The position numbers and the translations under genes are program-made. 64,000 nt of DNA from Acidimicrobiia bacterium (lineage in GTDB: Bacteria > Actinomycetota > Acidimicrobiia > IMCC26256 > JAGPDB01), in contig JAGPDB010000007.1 of NCBI GenBank assembly GCA_018057765.1, positions 1-64,000 on the forward strand, given 5' to 3'. The notes below the pieces were generated by a model. It searched no databases. It was not told the DNA's origin and saw nothing but the letters and a program-made list of their open reading frames with translations. Below, one piece after another: positions 9,962-18,434 of the stretch (positions are counted from its first letter, which is position 1; every line of letters starts with the position of its first letter).

Positions 9962-10729
9962 TTACGCACCTGTAGAGTGAAAACCACCATCAACATGAAT
10001 CATTTCACCAGTTGTTGAAGGGAAAAAATCTGAGAGTAGGGCCACTGTAGATTTTGCGACAGGTTCAGTATCAAAAACGTCCCAACCCAATGGAGCTTGA
10101 GGGTTCCAACCATCTTCAAATTGTTGAAATTCTGGGATTGACTTTGCAGCTATAGTTTTGATCGGTCCTGCAGCAATAAGGTTAACACGAATATTTTTTG
10201 GTCCAAGTTGTCGTGCAAGATAACGTGAAGTTGATTCTAAAGCAGATTTAGCAACACCCATCCAACCATATGCAGGCCATGAATTCGTCGCATCAAAATC
10301 TAGCCCTACTATTGAACCACCATTTTGCATTAAAGGAACAACTACATCGGCAAGTGCTTTGAGTGAATAAGTCGAAATATGTATAGCCGTACTTACATCT
10401 TCCCAATAACAAGCCATAAAATCATCGCCAAGACATGCAGGTGGCGCATAACCAATAGCGTGAAGCGCTCCATCTAGAGTTCCCCACTTTTCTCGCAATT
10501 TATCACGAACTGATTCAATATGTTCTGGGTTTGTGATATCAAGTTCTAACACGTCTGGCGCTGTTGGAAGTTTACGAGAAGTTCGTTCAGTAATACTCAA
10601 ACCTCGACCTGCACCTGTTAATACAATTTCTGCACCTTGTTCTTGAGCTAATCGTGCAACACCGAAAGCTAATGAAGTATCAGTTAGTACACCAGTAATA
10701 AGTATACGTTTTCCATCTAAAATTCCCAT
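9962..10729 (-). CDS. fabI: Enoyl-ACP reductase, InhA/FabI type
   Basis: Catalyses the last reduction of the fatty acid elongation cycle in the cytosol. It is a Rossmann-fold short-chain dehydrogenase with the divergent FabI/InhA features: an N-terminal nucleotide-binding segment (ITGVLTDTSLAFGVA) and catalytic Tyr154 and Lys161 in YGWMGVAK, the InhA-like spacing. It ends in the usual GEMIHVDGGFH. Length (255) is normal. A TAGCCT box six bases before the ATG indicates a leaderless transcript. It leads an operon with the flavin oxidoreductase and is divergent from tRNA-Ala. The InhA-like motif matches actinobacterial enzymes. Confidence 0.94.
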   Translation of the reverse strand: MGILDGKRILITGVLTDTSLAFGVARLAQEQGAEIVLTGAGRGLSITERTSRKLPTAPDVLELDITNPEHIESVRDKLREKWGTLDGALHAIGYAPPACLGDDFMACYWEDVSTAIHISTYSLKALADVVVPLMQNGGSIVGLDFDATNSWPAYGWMGVAKSALESTSRYLARQLGPKNIRVNLIAAGPIKTIAAKSIPEFQQFEDGWNPQAPLGWDVFDTEPVAKSTVALLSDFFPSTTGEMIHVDGGFHSTGA

Positions 10730-10735
10730 TTTACC

Positions 10736-10741
10736 AGGCTA
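10736..10741 (-). promoter_or_regulatory. -10 box of fabI (leaderless)
   Basis: TAGCCT on the minus strand ends six bases before the ATG, placing the transcript start at or next to the start codon. No ribosome site is present between them. Confidence 0.55.
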
Positions 10742-10911
10742 CTTCAGAGTGTATATTGGGGGCCTATCCAATGATAAATATTGCAAGCAAAATTAAATTG
10801 TATAGATTTTTACCATAGTTATTAGTAACCTTCGAAAAGTATGTAAAAACACAATAGGATACGTGATCATATGTCAAATATGTGTAGAATATTAAATCGA
10901 TAAAAACACCT

Positions 10912-10985
10912 GGGGGTGTAGCTCAGTTGGCTAGAGCACCTGCTTTGCAAGCAGGGGGTCGTGGGTTCGAGTCCCATCTCCTCCA
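10912..10985 (+). tRNA. tRNA-Ala(TGC)
   Basis: A complete cloverleaf. It has acceptor GGGGGTG, D-arm GCTC/GAGC, anticodon stem CCTGC/GCAGG around loop TTTGCAA (anticodon TGC), and T-loop TTCGAGT. The 3' acceptor strand CTCCTCC gives one T-T mismatch and one G-T wobble against GGGGGTG. CCA is not encoded. A decayed copy follows about 10 bases downstream. Confidence 0.95.
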
Positions 10986-10994
10986 CAAAATTTT

Positions 10995-11066
10995 GTCATG
11001 CTCCTAGAGCACTTGCTAGTGTACTTTTAACAAGCAAGGGTCGTGGACTCATTCCCATATCCTCCA
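10995..11066 (+). pseudogene. Decayed tRNA-Ala copy
   Basis: This stretch aligns with the preceding tRNA-Ala: GCTC, then CTAGAGCAC, an anticodon stem CTTGC/GCAAG, GGGTCGTGG, a damaged T-loop and TCCCAT, then TCCTCCACAAAATTT. The last element is an exact 15-base direct repeat (10979-10993 and 11060-11074). The D-loop is largely deleted, and the anticodon loop is 17 bases instead of 7, so it cannot be a working tRNA. It could be a dead tandem duplication or the scar of an integration at the tRNA 3' end. Confidence 0.75.
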
Positions 11067-11112
11067 CAAAATTTATATTTATTGTAACGGTCTAATGAGT
11101 TAGGTTTTTTAA

Positions 11113-11694
11113 ATGAGAATTGCTTTAGGCGTCATAGCAGTAATTTTAAATGCTATTGGTTACTACCCGTATTTGCGTGACATTATTCGTGGCATAGTCC
11201 AACCTCATCGCGTAACGTGGGGTATCTTTTCGATTTTGACAGCTATAGCATCAGTTAATCAAATAGAAAATGGTGGAGGGTATTCTTCATTATTTTTTGC
11301 AAGTACCTTTATATTGGTTTTTATAACATTCTTGTTCTCAATTAAAAAAGGGCATGGGGGTACATCAAAGATAGATATAACTTGCGTAGTGTTAACAGTA
11401 TTACTTTTGGTTTATTGGGTAACTGCTAAAGATGTCAGAATTTCAACATTACTTGCAATAATGATTGATGTCATAGCTGTTATACCTACATTGATTAAAA
11501 CATACAATATTCCAAAGTCTGAAATATATCCACCCTGGATGCTTGCAGGAATCGGAGGCCTTATTTCGCTTTTGGCAGTTCCAAAATTAGACTGGGTTCT
11601 AATTATTTATCCAGCATATATTTTCGTTGCTAATTATATTATTGTGTTTACAAAATTTTATAGTGAACGAAAACAGATAGAAGAATCTAATTAA
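11113..11694 (+). CDS. PQ-loop/SemiSWEET-like membrane protein
   Basis: A 193-residue polytopic protein with about six membrane helices. Two similar halves each begin with a Pro-containing helix: YYPYLRDIIRG followed by PHRVTWGIF, and AVIPTLIKTYNIPKSEIYPPW. This matches the duplicated PQ-loop pattern of small sugar or amino-acid facilitators. The substrate cannot be deduced. The gene is convergent with the acyltransferase gene, with only 25 AT-rich bases between the stops. No ribosome site is clear; the start is 39 bases after the decayed tRNA. Confidence 0.6.
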   Translation: MRIALGVIAVILNAIGYYPYLRDIIRGIVQPHRVTWGIFSILTAIASVNQIENGGGYSSLFFASTFILVFITFLFSIKKGHGGTSKIDITCVVLTVLLLVYWVTAKDVRISTLLAIMIDVIAVIPTLIKTYNIPKSEIYPPWMLAGIGGLISLLAVPKLDWVLIIYPAYIFVANYIIVFTKFYSERKQIEESN

Positions 11695-11719
11695 AATAGA
11701 AATATTATTTTATAATTAA

Positions 11720-13285
11720 TTAATTAATTGCTTTAACATTAAGATCGCCTTGAGCAACACGATTCATATTGCGAAGTACACCAAGTGCCCCTGCACCACA
11801 AATAGTTAAGGTAATAGACAAGAATGAGTTCATCTGGAAAAGCCCCATGATGTCATGTCCGGACCCAAACATATCTGAAATACCACCAATAGCTAATCCA
11901 CTTACACCTATAAAAACAATTACTGTAGAGCTAATAGCCACACTCCTTGAGTAAATTCCTGTTAGGTCATCATTTCGCCAACGTTCATATTTCCAGAATA
12001 TTGGTACAATAAATGAAAGAACTACCATATAGCAACCAAGTACAAGTGCTCGAGTAGCCCACCAAGTACCAGAACCAACAATGGGTTCATTGATATTTAA
12101 TGCCAATCTCACTACAGTAACTAAAGCTAAAGCACTTTGATGCCAACAGAATATAGTTAAGATCATCGAATTTACTGCTACCGTAATTTTCCACGGTTTT
12201 GGTCTTTGTAAAAATTTTTGTAGTCGATCTCTAAAAACTATTACTAATCCAATTTGTGTAATTGCTAAAAACATTATTGCAACAGTAGGCGGATTCATAT
12301 TTGAAATTTTGTCGCTCGAAAGCCCAACCATTGATTGTGGATAAGGAAGATGATCGATATGTAAAAAGTGTGTAATATTTTTGAGGAATTTATATTCAGG
12401 AAAAGCTTGAATGCCTGAACAAAAGAATAACCCTGTTGCCCCGATTATTGTAACGAATAGGCCTGTGAATTTTTTCCACAATTGAGTTAGGTTTTTTACT
12501 TTGTCAACCGCGCTACCCATTAAAGTTCCATCTGCATAAGCAAAACCTAATTGGTGTACCCATATCCAAACAAATATATTAAAATATCCAAGTACTTTTA
12601 TGTTTAGGCCAATACTTAACCAATCGATTAAAAATGGAATTGCCGAAGAAAAGATAAGGAATTTTGCGCCGTACTTTAAGTGCAAATTATACATTGGCCA
12701 TGCTAGAGCAGTTACGAGAATATAGACAGCGATGAACCACAACGGCTGAGTGACAATTTTGGACAGAAGATTTGCAAATTTTTCGCTACGATAATTCATT
12801 AAATCTATAATAAAATTTACTGGGATCCAAATAAAAAGTAATGTTATTACTGGCTTTAACATACGTCGAATACGAGAAGTTAGAAATGCTGCGTAGCCTA
12901 AATTCCTTCTACGAAAACTTCTTACACCAACAAAATTCGCATATCCTCCGACAAAAAAGAAAATAGGCATAACCTGAAATAACCATGTCAGTAGCCATCC
13001 GAAATGGAAACCATTAATTTCCATAAATGGAATGGCATTGTTACCTTTTATTTCACCTTCACTATTTTGTGTAATGTAAGAGATAAGCCAATGTCCAACA
13101 ACAACACTTAATATAGAAAAAGCTCGTAAAAAATCGACAACTCTTTCGCGATCTTTGGGTGTCGCATCTACAATTTCAGAGAAAGACTGAGCTTTATTAG
13201 TTGTTTCTTTGACAGAGCCAGACGAAGCCCTCACTTGCTCATCGTTTGCTTGCTGTGTTGGGACTTTCTTAGATATTTTTTTCAC
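11720..13285 (-). CDS. Membrane acyltransferase, family 3
   Basis: An integral membrane O-acyltransferase of the family that acetylates polysaccharides, peptidoglycan or antibiotics. The signature follows a soluble charged N-terminus of about 45 residues: RVVDFLRAFSILSVVVGHW, containing the conserved Arg and His, then about ten membrane helices (MPIFFFVGGYAN is typical). It starts at GTG 13283-13285, four bases beyond the methionine aminopeptidase stop, suggesting co-transcription. The acceptor molecule is unknown; a cell-envelope glycan or lipid is the most likely target. Confidence 0.85.
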   Translation of the reverse strand: MKKISKKVPTQQANDEQVRASSGSVKETTNKAQSFSEIVDATPKDRERVVDFLRAFSILSVVVGHWLISYITQNSEGEIKGNNAIPFMEINGFHFGWLLTWLFQVMPIFFFVGGYANFVGVRSFRRRNLGYAAFLTSRIRRMLKPVITLLFIWIPVNFIIDLMNYRSEKFANLLSKIVTQPLWFIAVYILVTALAWPMYNLHLKYGAKFLIFSSAIPFLIDWLSIGLNIKVLGYFNIFVWIWVHQLGFAYADGTLMGSAVDKVKNLTQLWKKFTGLFVTIIGATGLFFCSGIQAFPEYKFLKNITHFLHIDHLPYPQSMVGLSSDKISNMNPPTVAIMFLAITQIGLVIVFRDRLQKFLQRPKPWKITVAVNSMILTIFCWHQSALALVTVVRLALNINEPIVGSGTWWATRALVLGCYMVVLSFIVPIFWKYERWRNDDLTGIYSRSVAISSTVIVFIGVSGLAIGGISDMFGSGHDIMGLFQMNSFLSITLTICGAGALGVLRNMNRVAQGDLNVKAIN

Positions 13286-13289
13286 TCAA

Positions 13290-14213
13290 TTAATTTAATG
13301 GAAAAAGTCGTTCTTCATCTGGTAATAATGTTAATACTTCTACTCCGGACTCAGTAACTAAGAGTGTATGTTCAAACTGTGCCGATCTTGAAAAATCTTT
13401 GGCTTGAACCGTCCAGTTATCTTTCCATATAACTGACTGCCATTTACCTATACAAAACATTGGTTCTATTGTAAAAGTCATTCCGGGTGTCATGATAACA
13501 TCACATTGTTCTGAATCGTAGTGCAAAATTGTAGGAGTGGTATGGAACTCTTCGCCTATACCGTGGCCGGTATAATCTTCAACTACACCATAACCATTAT
13601 CTTTACCGTATTGCTCAATAACTTTACCAATTTCTCTGGTATGTCCACCGGGATGAACTTTACTGATACCTAGCCATAGCGCTTCATTCGTGACACGTAT
13701 AAGATCTTTGCTTACCTGATCAACTTTGCCTACTTCAAAAGTATAATTATGATCTCCGTGAACACCATTTAAAAATACAGTTACATCTAGGTTAACAATA
13801 TCCCCATCTTGTAATTTTCTAGAATCAGGTATTCCATGACATATTATTTCATTCACAGAAGTACATACCGATTTAGGAAAATTATGATATTGCAATGGGG
13901 AAGGATATGCTCCACGTTCAACAGTGGCCTTGTGTACTGCGGCATCAATTTCATCAGTAGTGACACCAACTCCAATTGCTTTTTGTGCTTCTAGCATTAC
14001 TTCACGCGCGCAGATTCCAGCTGTTTTCATACGATTAATTTTTTCTTGTGCAGGAATAGGTGATCTTGGAAGTTGGCTAGCGCCTGGAACATAGTATGGT
14101 CTGGGTATATTCTTAGGCACTTCTCTTAATGAACTAACAACACCAGGGAATACGCTCTGTGCATACTTTGATTTTTTCGTAAATGTTAACGGGTGCGATT
14201 TCTTCCTAGGCAT
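13290..14213 (-). CDS. map: Methionine aminopeptidase, type I
   Basis: Removes the initiator methionine from nascent proteins. The five metal ligands are readable: Asp143 (LDVTV), Asp154 (HGDHN), His217 (GHGIG), Glu250 (TIEP) and Glu281 (EHT), with the substrate-binding His126 in CHGIP. An N-terminal extension of about 55 residues precedes the catalytic domain and contains a PxxPxxP-rich stretch (RPYYVPGASQLPRSPIP). This resembles the SH3-binding-like extension of the mycobacterial MapB type. TAGAAT lies six bases before the ATG, so the message is probably leaderless. It is divergent from the zinc-ribbon protein. Confidence 0.95.
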   Translation of the reverse strand: MPRKKSHPLTFTKKSKYAQSVFPGVVSSLREVPKNIPRPYYVPGASQLPRSPIPAQEKINRMKTAGICAREVMLEAQKAIGVGVTTDEIDAAVHKATVERGAYPSPLQYHNFPKSVCTSVNEIICHGIPDSRKLQDGDIVNLDVTVFLNGVHGDHNYTFEVGKVDQVSKDLIRVTNEALWLGISKVHPGGHTREIGKVIEQYGKDNGYGVVEDYTGHGIGEEFHTTPTILHYDSEQCDVIMTPGMTFTIEPMFCIGKWQSVIWKDNWTVQAKDFSRSAQFEHTLLVTESGVEVLTLLPDEERLFPLN

Positions 14214-14216
14214 TTA

Positions 14217-14225
14217 TATATTCTA
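14217..14225. promoter_or_regulatory. Overlapping divergent -10 boxes of map and 14228
   Basis: On the minus strand, TAGAAT (14220-14225) ends six bases before the map ATG. On the plus strand, TATATT (14217-14222) ends five bases before the TTG start at 14228. The two boxes overlap, so the promoters are probably mutually exclusive and both transcripts nearly leaderless. Confidence 0.45.
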
Positions 14226-14227
14226 CT

Positions 14228-14569
14228 TTGAATATCCATTCTGAATACAATAAAGAATCCGGATCTTTCGCTCTCTATAGGGTTGTGTCTAGTGTTAGTA
14301 TTATTATCGTGCAAATAACGTTAGTGGCTGTATTAATAGCATTGTTTTTAGGTATTAGTTTTTATCTTATGTTTGCATCTATTTTGAAGAAGTTTTGGGT
14401 TGCTCCACCAGCAGAACCCGACCCAGATGACATCAAGCCTGTGGATATCTCGTATTACTGTGGAGTATGCGGGGCACAAGTTACAATGACTATGGCGCCA
14501 GAGGGCGAAATGCCTGCTGCGCCGAGACATTGTAGAGAAGATATGATCATTTCCACACCGATTAAATAA
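14228..14569 (+). CDS. Small membrane protein with C-terminal zinc ribbon
   Basis: Unknown function. It is a 113-residue protein with one or two N-terminal membrane helices (about residues 22-50), a short acidic linker (PAEPDPDDIKP), and a C-terminal YYCGVCGAQVTMTMAP plus HCRE segment. CxxC plus HC could bind one zinc. The tail resembles short conserved actinobacterial hypothetical proteins. The start is TTG 14228; the GTG at codon 20 is an alternative. It is convergent with crgA and divergent from map. Confidence 0.6.
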   Translation: MNIHSEYNKESGSFALYRVVSSVSIIIVQITLVAVLIALFLGISFYLMFASILKKFWVAPPAEPDPDDIKPVDISYYCGVCGAQVTMTMAPEGEMPAAPRHCREDMIISTPIK

Positions 14570-14571
14570 AG

Positions 14572-14604
14572 TTTTCCACTGTTTGTGGATAACTATGTGG
14601 GTAA
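14572..14604. promoter_or_regulatory. Cluster of DnaA-box-like sequences
   Basis: TGTGGATAA at 14584-14592 is the perfect complement of the DnaA box TTATCCACA. It is flanked by TTTTCCACT (14572-14580) and by a segment complementary to TTACCCACA. The cluster sits between the convergent 14228 and crgA genes. DnaA binding is only predicted. Confidence 0.35.
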
Positions 14605-14661
14605 ACTACACATTTGTAATTCGAACTCGAAGTTACTCCCTTTTGGCGTAAAGAGGATAAA

Positions 14662-14937
14662 TCACTTTATCTGTGTGGCTGCGATTAGCCCTAATGACAA
14701 AAACAACACACCAATAATAGAAAATTGCGTTTGCATAGTTTTCCCAGGTAAAACTTCCAGAAAGTTCAAGATTACAACACCAATTCCCGTGATTATAAAT
14801 ACAAATGTAGCAACAGGGATATATAATGGCGTCTTATCGTGTTTAGTTTGAGCAACAGCCTGAGCTTCTTGATCTGCCTTTTTGGCATTCTTTTTACGTG
14901 TTGCTTGTTTTTTTCTAGGTGCTTGTGAAACTGGCAT
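14662..14937 (-). CDS. crgA: Cell division protein CrgA
   Basis: CrgA coordinates septum formation and FtsZ/FtsI/FtsQ recruitment in actinobacteria. The 91-residue protein has a basic Lys/Arg-rich cytoplasmic N-terminus (RKKQATRKKNAKK), two membrane helices (about 41-61 and 70-88) and a short loop, the family layout. Location beside pknB on the same strand matches Mycobacterium. A perfect TATAAT (14944-14949) lies six bases before the ATG, so it can be transcribed without the upstream kinase operon. Confidence 0.85.
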   Translation of the reverse strand: MPVSQAPRKKQATRKKNAKKADQEAQAVAQTKHDKTPLYIPVATFVFIITGIGVVILNFLEVLPGKTMQTQFSIIGVLFLSLGLIAATQIK

Positions 14938-14943
14938 AATTAA

Positions 14944-14949
14944 ATTATA
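14944..14949 (-). promoter_or_regulatory. -10 box of crgA (leaderless)
   Basis: Perfect TATAAT on the minus strand, six bases before the crgA ATG, with no ribosome site. It suggests an independent leaderless crgA transcript. Confidence 0.6.
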
Positions 14950-14986
14950 GTCCTAAATTCTGTTGACTGTTGCTATCTTTATAAAC

Positions 14987-16972
14987 CTATGTGGTCGTTG
15001 TTGTACAAACTGCACCACAACTTACACTAATAGAAACACTAGTTGCTGGCGATTTATTTACCAATGTACCTGCAGCAGGATTTTGAGATATTACAATACC
15101 GTTAGGTACCGTTGGAGAACTTGACGAAGAAATTATTAACCCAAAACCAGCAGCTTGTAAAGTATTAGTTGCATCAGCTCTGGTCTTTCCAACAACATCA
15201 GGCACAGTTACTTGAGCCCTGCCACTAGAGACATACATCGTAACTGTAGATTCTGCTTGAACTTCAGTATTAGAAGCTGGATCAGTTTTTATGACTTTCC
15301 CAATAGGAACGCTATCGCTAGCTTCATTAACTGTAACAACATTAAATCCTGCCTTACCAAGTTGTGCAGCAGCTGTTGTTGAATCAATATTAAGAACATT
15401 AGGTATAGCTACTGTTGTAGAACCTTTCGAGAAAAATACATTTATTGTTGAACCGCGCTTTTGTTTAGTGCCAGCTTTAGGATCAGAGCGAATGGCTTTA
15501 CCTTTTTCAACAGAATCTGAGAATTCTTCAGATGCTTTCATTGTGAATCCTAAGTCCTCCAAAATTAGACCAGCGTCAGTTGGGGTTTTCCCGACAACTT
15601 TTGGAACTTTTTCTTCACCAATACCAGCACTAACTTTTATAGTTACTTTATTGCCTTTTCGAAGTTTCGTTCCAGACTCCGGATCTTGTGAAAACACCAA
15701 ACCTTTCGCAACAGACTCATTGATTGTATTTACCACAACAACTTCAAAACCCAGGTTTGTTAATTGACGTCTGGCATCTCCTAATGTTTTATTGAGAACA
15801 TTAGGTAGAGTTATTGTTGAACTAGGCGAAGATTTTGTATTGGCAACTGCAAATAAAATACCGCCAACAGCTAAAACTAAGAGTACAACCATAGTTGTAA
15901 CAATTACCATAGGTCCCTTACGATTCTTATCAGCAAACTCATAGCCATTTCCATTACCAGGAGGTTTTGACATATCGCTTTTAGTACTTACAACACCTAC
16001 AGCTTGTGTAGGATTAGCCAATGCTTGTTGATTAGCCAATGTAGGATCATCCATCAGAACTGCTGCATTTACCATAGTCGCATTTTGATCATCTAATACT
16101 GAGCTAGTTGTATGAATGGGTCTTCTTCTTAAATACCTTGAACAGTCTTCATAAAGCGCATCTGCATTCTCATAACGATCATCAGCATCCTTTTCTAAAC
16201 ATTTACAAATTATTCTTTCAAAATCAGGAGAGATATCTTCATTTCGTTGACTTGGGGGTACTAATTTTTCACTAACTTGTTTAAATGCCACAGCTATAGG
16301 AGTGTCTGCAACGAATGGTGGAACGCCAGTTGAAAGCTCATACATAACAATACCCAATGAATAAATATCACTACGACCATCAACACTATAGCCTTGTGCT
16401 TGTTCAGGTGAAAAATATGTAGCTGTGCCCATAACAGAACCTGTTTGAGTTAATGATTCAGAAGTACCTGCACGCGCAATACCAAAATCGGTTACTTTAA
16501 TTTTACCATTCTTTTTTATTAAAATATTTCCTGGCTTAATATCGCGGTGAACAATCCCATTTTGATGCGCATAAGCAAGAGCCGAAGCAGCATCTGCACA
16601 AATTTCAGCCAATATATCAGAATCTATTGGCCCATCTTCAATAAGTTTGTCTCTAAGTGAACTACCTTCTACATACTCCATGACAATAAAATATGAATCT
16701 TTGGATTTACCCCAATCGTAAATCGCAACAATATTAGGATGATTCAAATTGGCTGCTGCTTGGGCTTCTCTTCTAAATCTTTCAACAAAACTCTCTTCGC
16801 GAGCGTATTCAGGAAAAAGAATTTTTACAGCTACACGCCTATTGAGCATATTGTCATGAGCTAAATACACCTCAGCCATTCCACCACGAGCTATCAGTTT
16901 CTCGAGCTGGTACCGATCATGTAAAAGTTCTAGCTTGTTATCGATGTTTTTATTCTCAGACATAGGTTTCAC
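14987..16972 (-). CDS. pknB: Ser/Thr protein kinase PknB with PASTA domains
   Basis: A transmembrane kinase regulating peptidoglycan synthesis and division. The N-terminal kinase domain (about 21-290) carries the ARGGMAEVYLA Gly loop, catalytic Lys50, HRD with Asp144, DFG at 162-164 and a Thr-rich activation loop. A helix at about 353-378 crosses the membrane. Four PASTA repeats (about 388-655) face outside to sense muropeptides or lipid II. The protein ends in Thr residues. GTG 16972 or ATG 16963 may start translation; both are one to ten bases from the pbpA stop. It is the last gene of the fhaA-to-pknB operon. No pknA is present between pknB and pbpA, unlike Mycobacterium. Confidence 0.96.
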   Translation of the reverse strand: MKPMSENKNIDNKLELLHDRYQLEKLIARGGMAEVYLAHDNMLNRRVAVKILFPEYAREESFVERFRREAQAAANLNHPNIVAIYDWGKSKDSYFIVMEYVEGSSLRDKLIEDGPIDSDILAEICADAASALAYAHQNGIVHRDIKPGNILIKKNGKIKVTDFGIARAGTSESLTQTGSVMGTATYFSPEQAQGYSVDGRSDIYSLGIVMYELSTGVPPFVADTPIAVAFKQVSEKLVPPSQRNEDISPDFERIICKCLEKDADDRYENADALYEDCSRYLRRRPIHTTSSVLDDQNATMVNAAVLMDDPTLANQQALANPTQAVGVVSTKSDMSKPPGNGNGYEFADKNRKGPMVIVTTMVVLLVLAVGGILFAVANTKSSPSSTITLPNVLNKTLGDARRQLTNLGFEVVVVNTINESVAKGLVFSQDPESGTKLRKGNKVTIKVSAGIGEEKVPKVVGKTPTDAGLILEDLGFTMKASEEFSDSVEKGKAIRSDPKAGTKQKRGSTINVFFSKGSTTVAIPNVLNIDSTTAAAQLGKAGFNVVTVNEASDSVPIGKVIKTDPASNTEVQAESTVTMYVSSGRAQVTVPDVVGKTRADATNTLQAAGFGLIISSSSSPTVPNGIVISQNPAAGTLVNKSPATSVSISVSCGAVCTTTTT

Positions 16973-16973
16973 T

Positions 16974-18434
16974 TTACTTTAAATTAAATAATTTTTCATA
17001 TATTGACTTTGCTATAGGTGCACTTAATCCTCCACCTGTAGCATTTATATTTGTTGATTTTGATGTCTCTAGAAATACTGTGACAATGTATTTAGGATCT
17101 TCTGCTGGAGCAAAGGATGTAAACCACACATTTGGTGAATCAAAGCCGTCTACTTGAGCAGTACCAGTTTTACCAGCAATTGTCAGTCCATTCGTTTTTG
17201 CACTAGTTCCAGATCCTTGGTTAACAACATCTACCATGTATCCTTTAACCTTTTCTGCAATAGTAGGCGAGATAACATTCTGTTTAAAAGGATCGGGATT
17301 GATACGTTTTAGGATTGTTCCAGATCCATTCTCTGTATGGTCTACTACATGAGGATTAGGGATGGTGCCATTGTTAGCTATTGCACTTGTCATAAGGGCA
17401 ACACTAAGCGGGCTAAGCGATATTAGTTCTTGACCAATTCCTGCATAACCAAAACTTGGTTGGTTCTTACTAAAAGAATTCTCTAAAGTACCCGTTGCTC
17501 CAACTGCTCCAGCTATATCCAATTTAGGTGGTGATCCTATATTTTCTGTGCCGTTAAATTTCCCACCAACTCCAAATCTTTCCATTATTGGCGTGAATTG
17601 ATCACCCATTTGTGTTGAAAGAGAAGCAAAAACAACATTACACGATTGTTGAAATGCACGTTGTAATGTTCCTCCACATGAACTCTTTCCAAAGTTGTAA
17701 ATTGTTTTATCTGTTTGAGCCATTTTGAAAAAGTTCAAGGCACCAAACTTATAATTATCGTCTGCCTTTCCAGTCTCAAGTGCTGCACTAGCTGTAATTA
17801 TTTTAAATGTTGAACCAGGCGCATAACGTTCTGCAAATGCACGTGACACAGAGGGCTTTGTTTCATCTGTTATTAAATTAGTAAAGCTCTGCTGTGCTTT
17901 AAATTGATCATGGCTTGTCAATGGATTTGGGTCATATGAAGGATTAGAATACATACCGACAATTGATCCTGTTTTTGCTTCCATAACTACAATAGAGCCT
18001 TTTTGGCCATTAAGAGATTCTTTGAGAAATGATTGAATATCATTGCTAACTGTAAGTATCACCCTTGGTACATTTTCTTCTCGACCTCGTTCACCTTGTA
18101 AAGAAGAATTATAGGTATCTTCTACACCAGTGTTGCCAAACCTAAAAGATTGAAAACCAGAGATGTGCCCAAATAATTCACCGGTAGGATAAACACGTTG
18201 AAATTTCCATTCGTCATCGCTTGGTGTAGATGTTGCAACGACAACTCCATCAGCACTAACTATATCGCCTCGTGGTTTTGTAAATTTATTTATAATGGTT
18301 CTAGTATTTTTTGGATTATTCTCTAAGTTTTTTGCGTCGACGACCTGTAAATAAGTTAATTGTAAAATTAGAATAAAAAAGAGAGCATATATAAATTTTG
18401 CAACTTTTCTAATTGGCATTTCAACACTATCCAT
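16974..18434 (-). CDS. pbpA: Penicillin-binding protein PbpA (transpeptidase)
   Basis: A class B PBP crosslinking peptidoglycan, anchored by one N-terminal helix (about 12-32). Active-site motifs are SxxK (Ser208-Thr-Phe-Lys211 in APGSTFK), SxN (QQSCN, about 263-265) and KTGT (GKTGTAQ, about residue 420). Its length (486) matches actinobacterial PbpA. It overlaps rodA by one base and abuts pknB. RodA supplies the glycosyltransferase partner, and PknB phosphorylates PbpA in mycobacteria. Confidence 0.95.
   Translation of the reverse strand: MDSVEMPIRKVAKFIYALFFILILQLTYLQVVDAKNLENNPKNTRTIINKFTKPRGDIVSADGVVVATSTPSDDEWKFQRVYPTGELFGHISGFQSFRFGNTGVEDTYNSSLQGERGREENVPRVILTVSNDIQSFLKESLNGQKGSIVVMEAKTGSIVGMYSNPSYDPNPLTSHDQFKAQQSFTNLITDETKPSVSRAFAERYAPGSTFKIITASAALETGKADDNYKFGALNFFKMAQTDKTIYNFGKSSCGGTLQRAFQQSCNVVFASLSTQMGDQFTPIMERFGVGGKFNGTENIGSPPKLDIAGAVGATGTLENSFSKNQPSFGYAGIGQELISLSPLSVALMTSAIANNGTIPNPHVVDHTENGSGTILKRINPDPFKQNVISPTIAEKVKGYMVDVVNQGSGTSAKTNGLTIAGKTGTAQVDGFDSPNVWFTSFAPAEDPKYIVTVFLETSKSTNINATGGGLSAPIAKSIYEKLFNLK

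Noticed and set aside
10995-11066. Second functional tRNA, possibly with an intron
   Set aside because: The D-arm is lost and the T-loop is damaged, besides the expanded anticodon loop; a decayed copy explains it better.
11711-11730. TTAA/AATT short tandem repeat
   Set aside because: A brief AT-rich run at the end of the acyltransferase gene, common by chance in this composition.
14585-14851. 88-codon plus-strand ORF
   Set aside because: It is antisense to crgA and has a Pro/Ile pattern typical of shadow translation.
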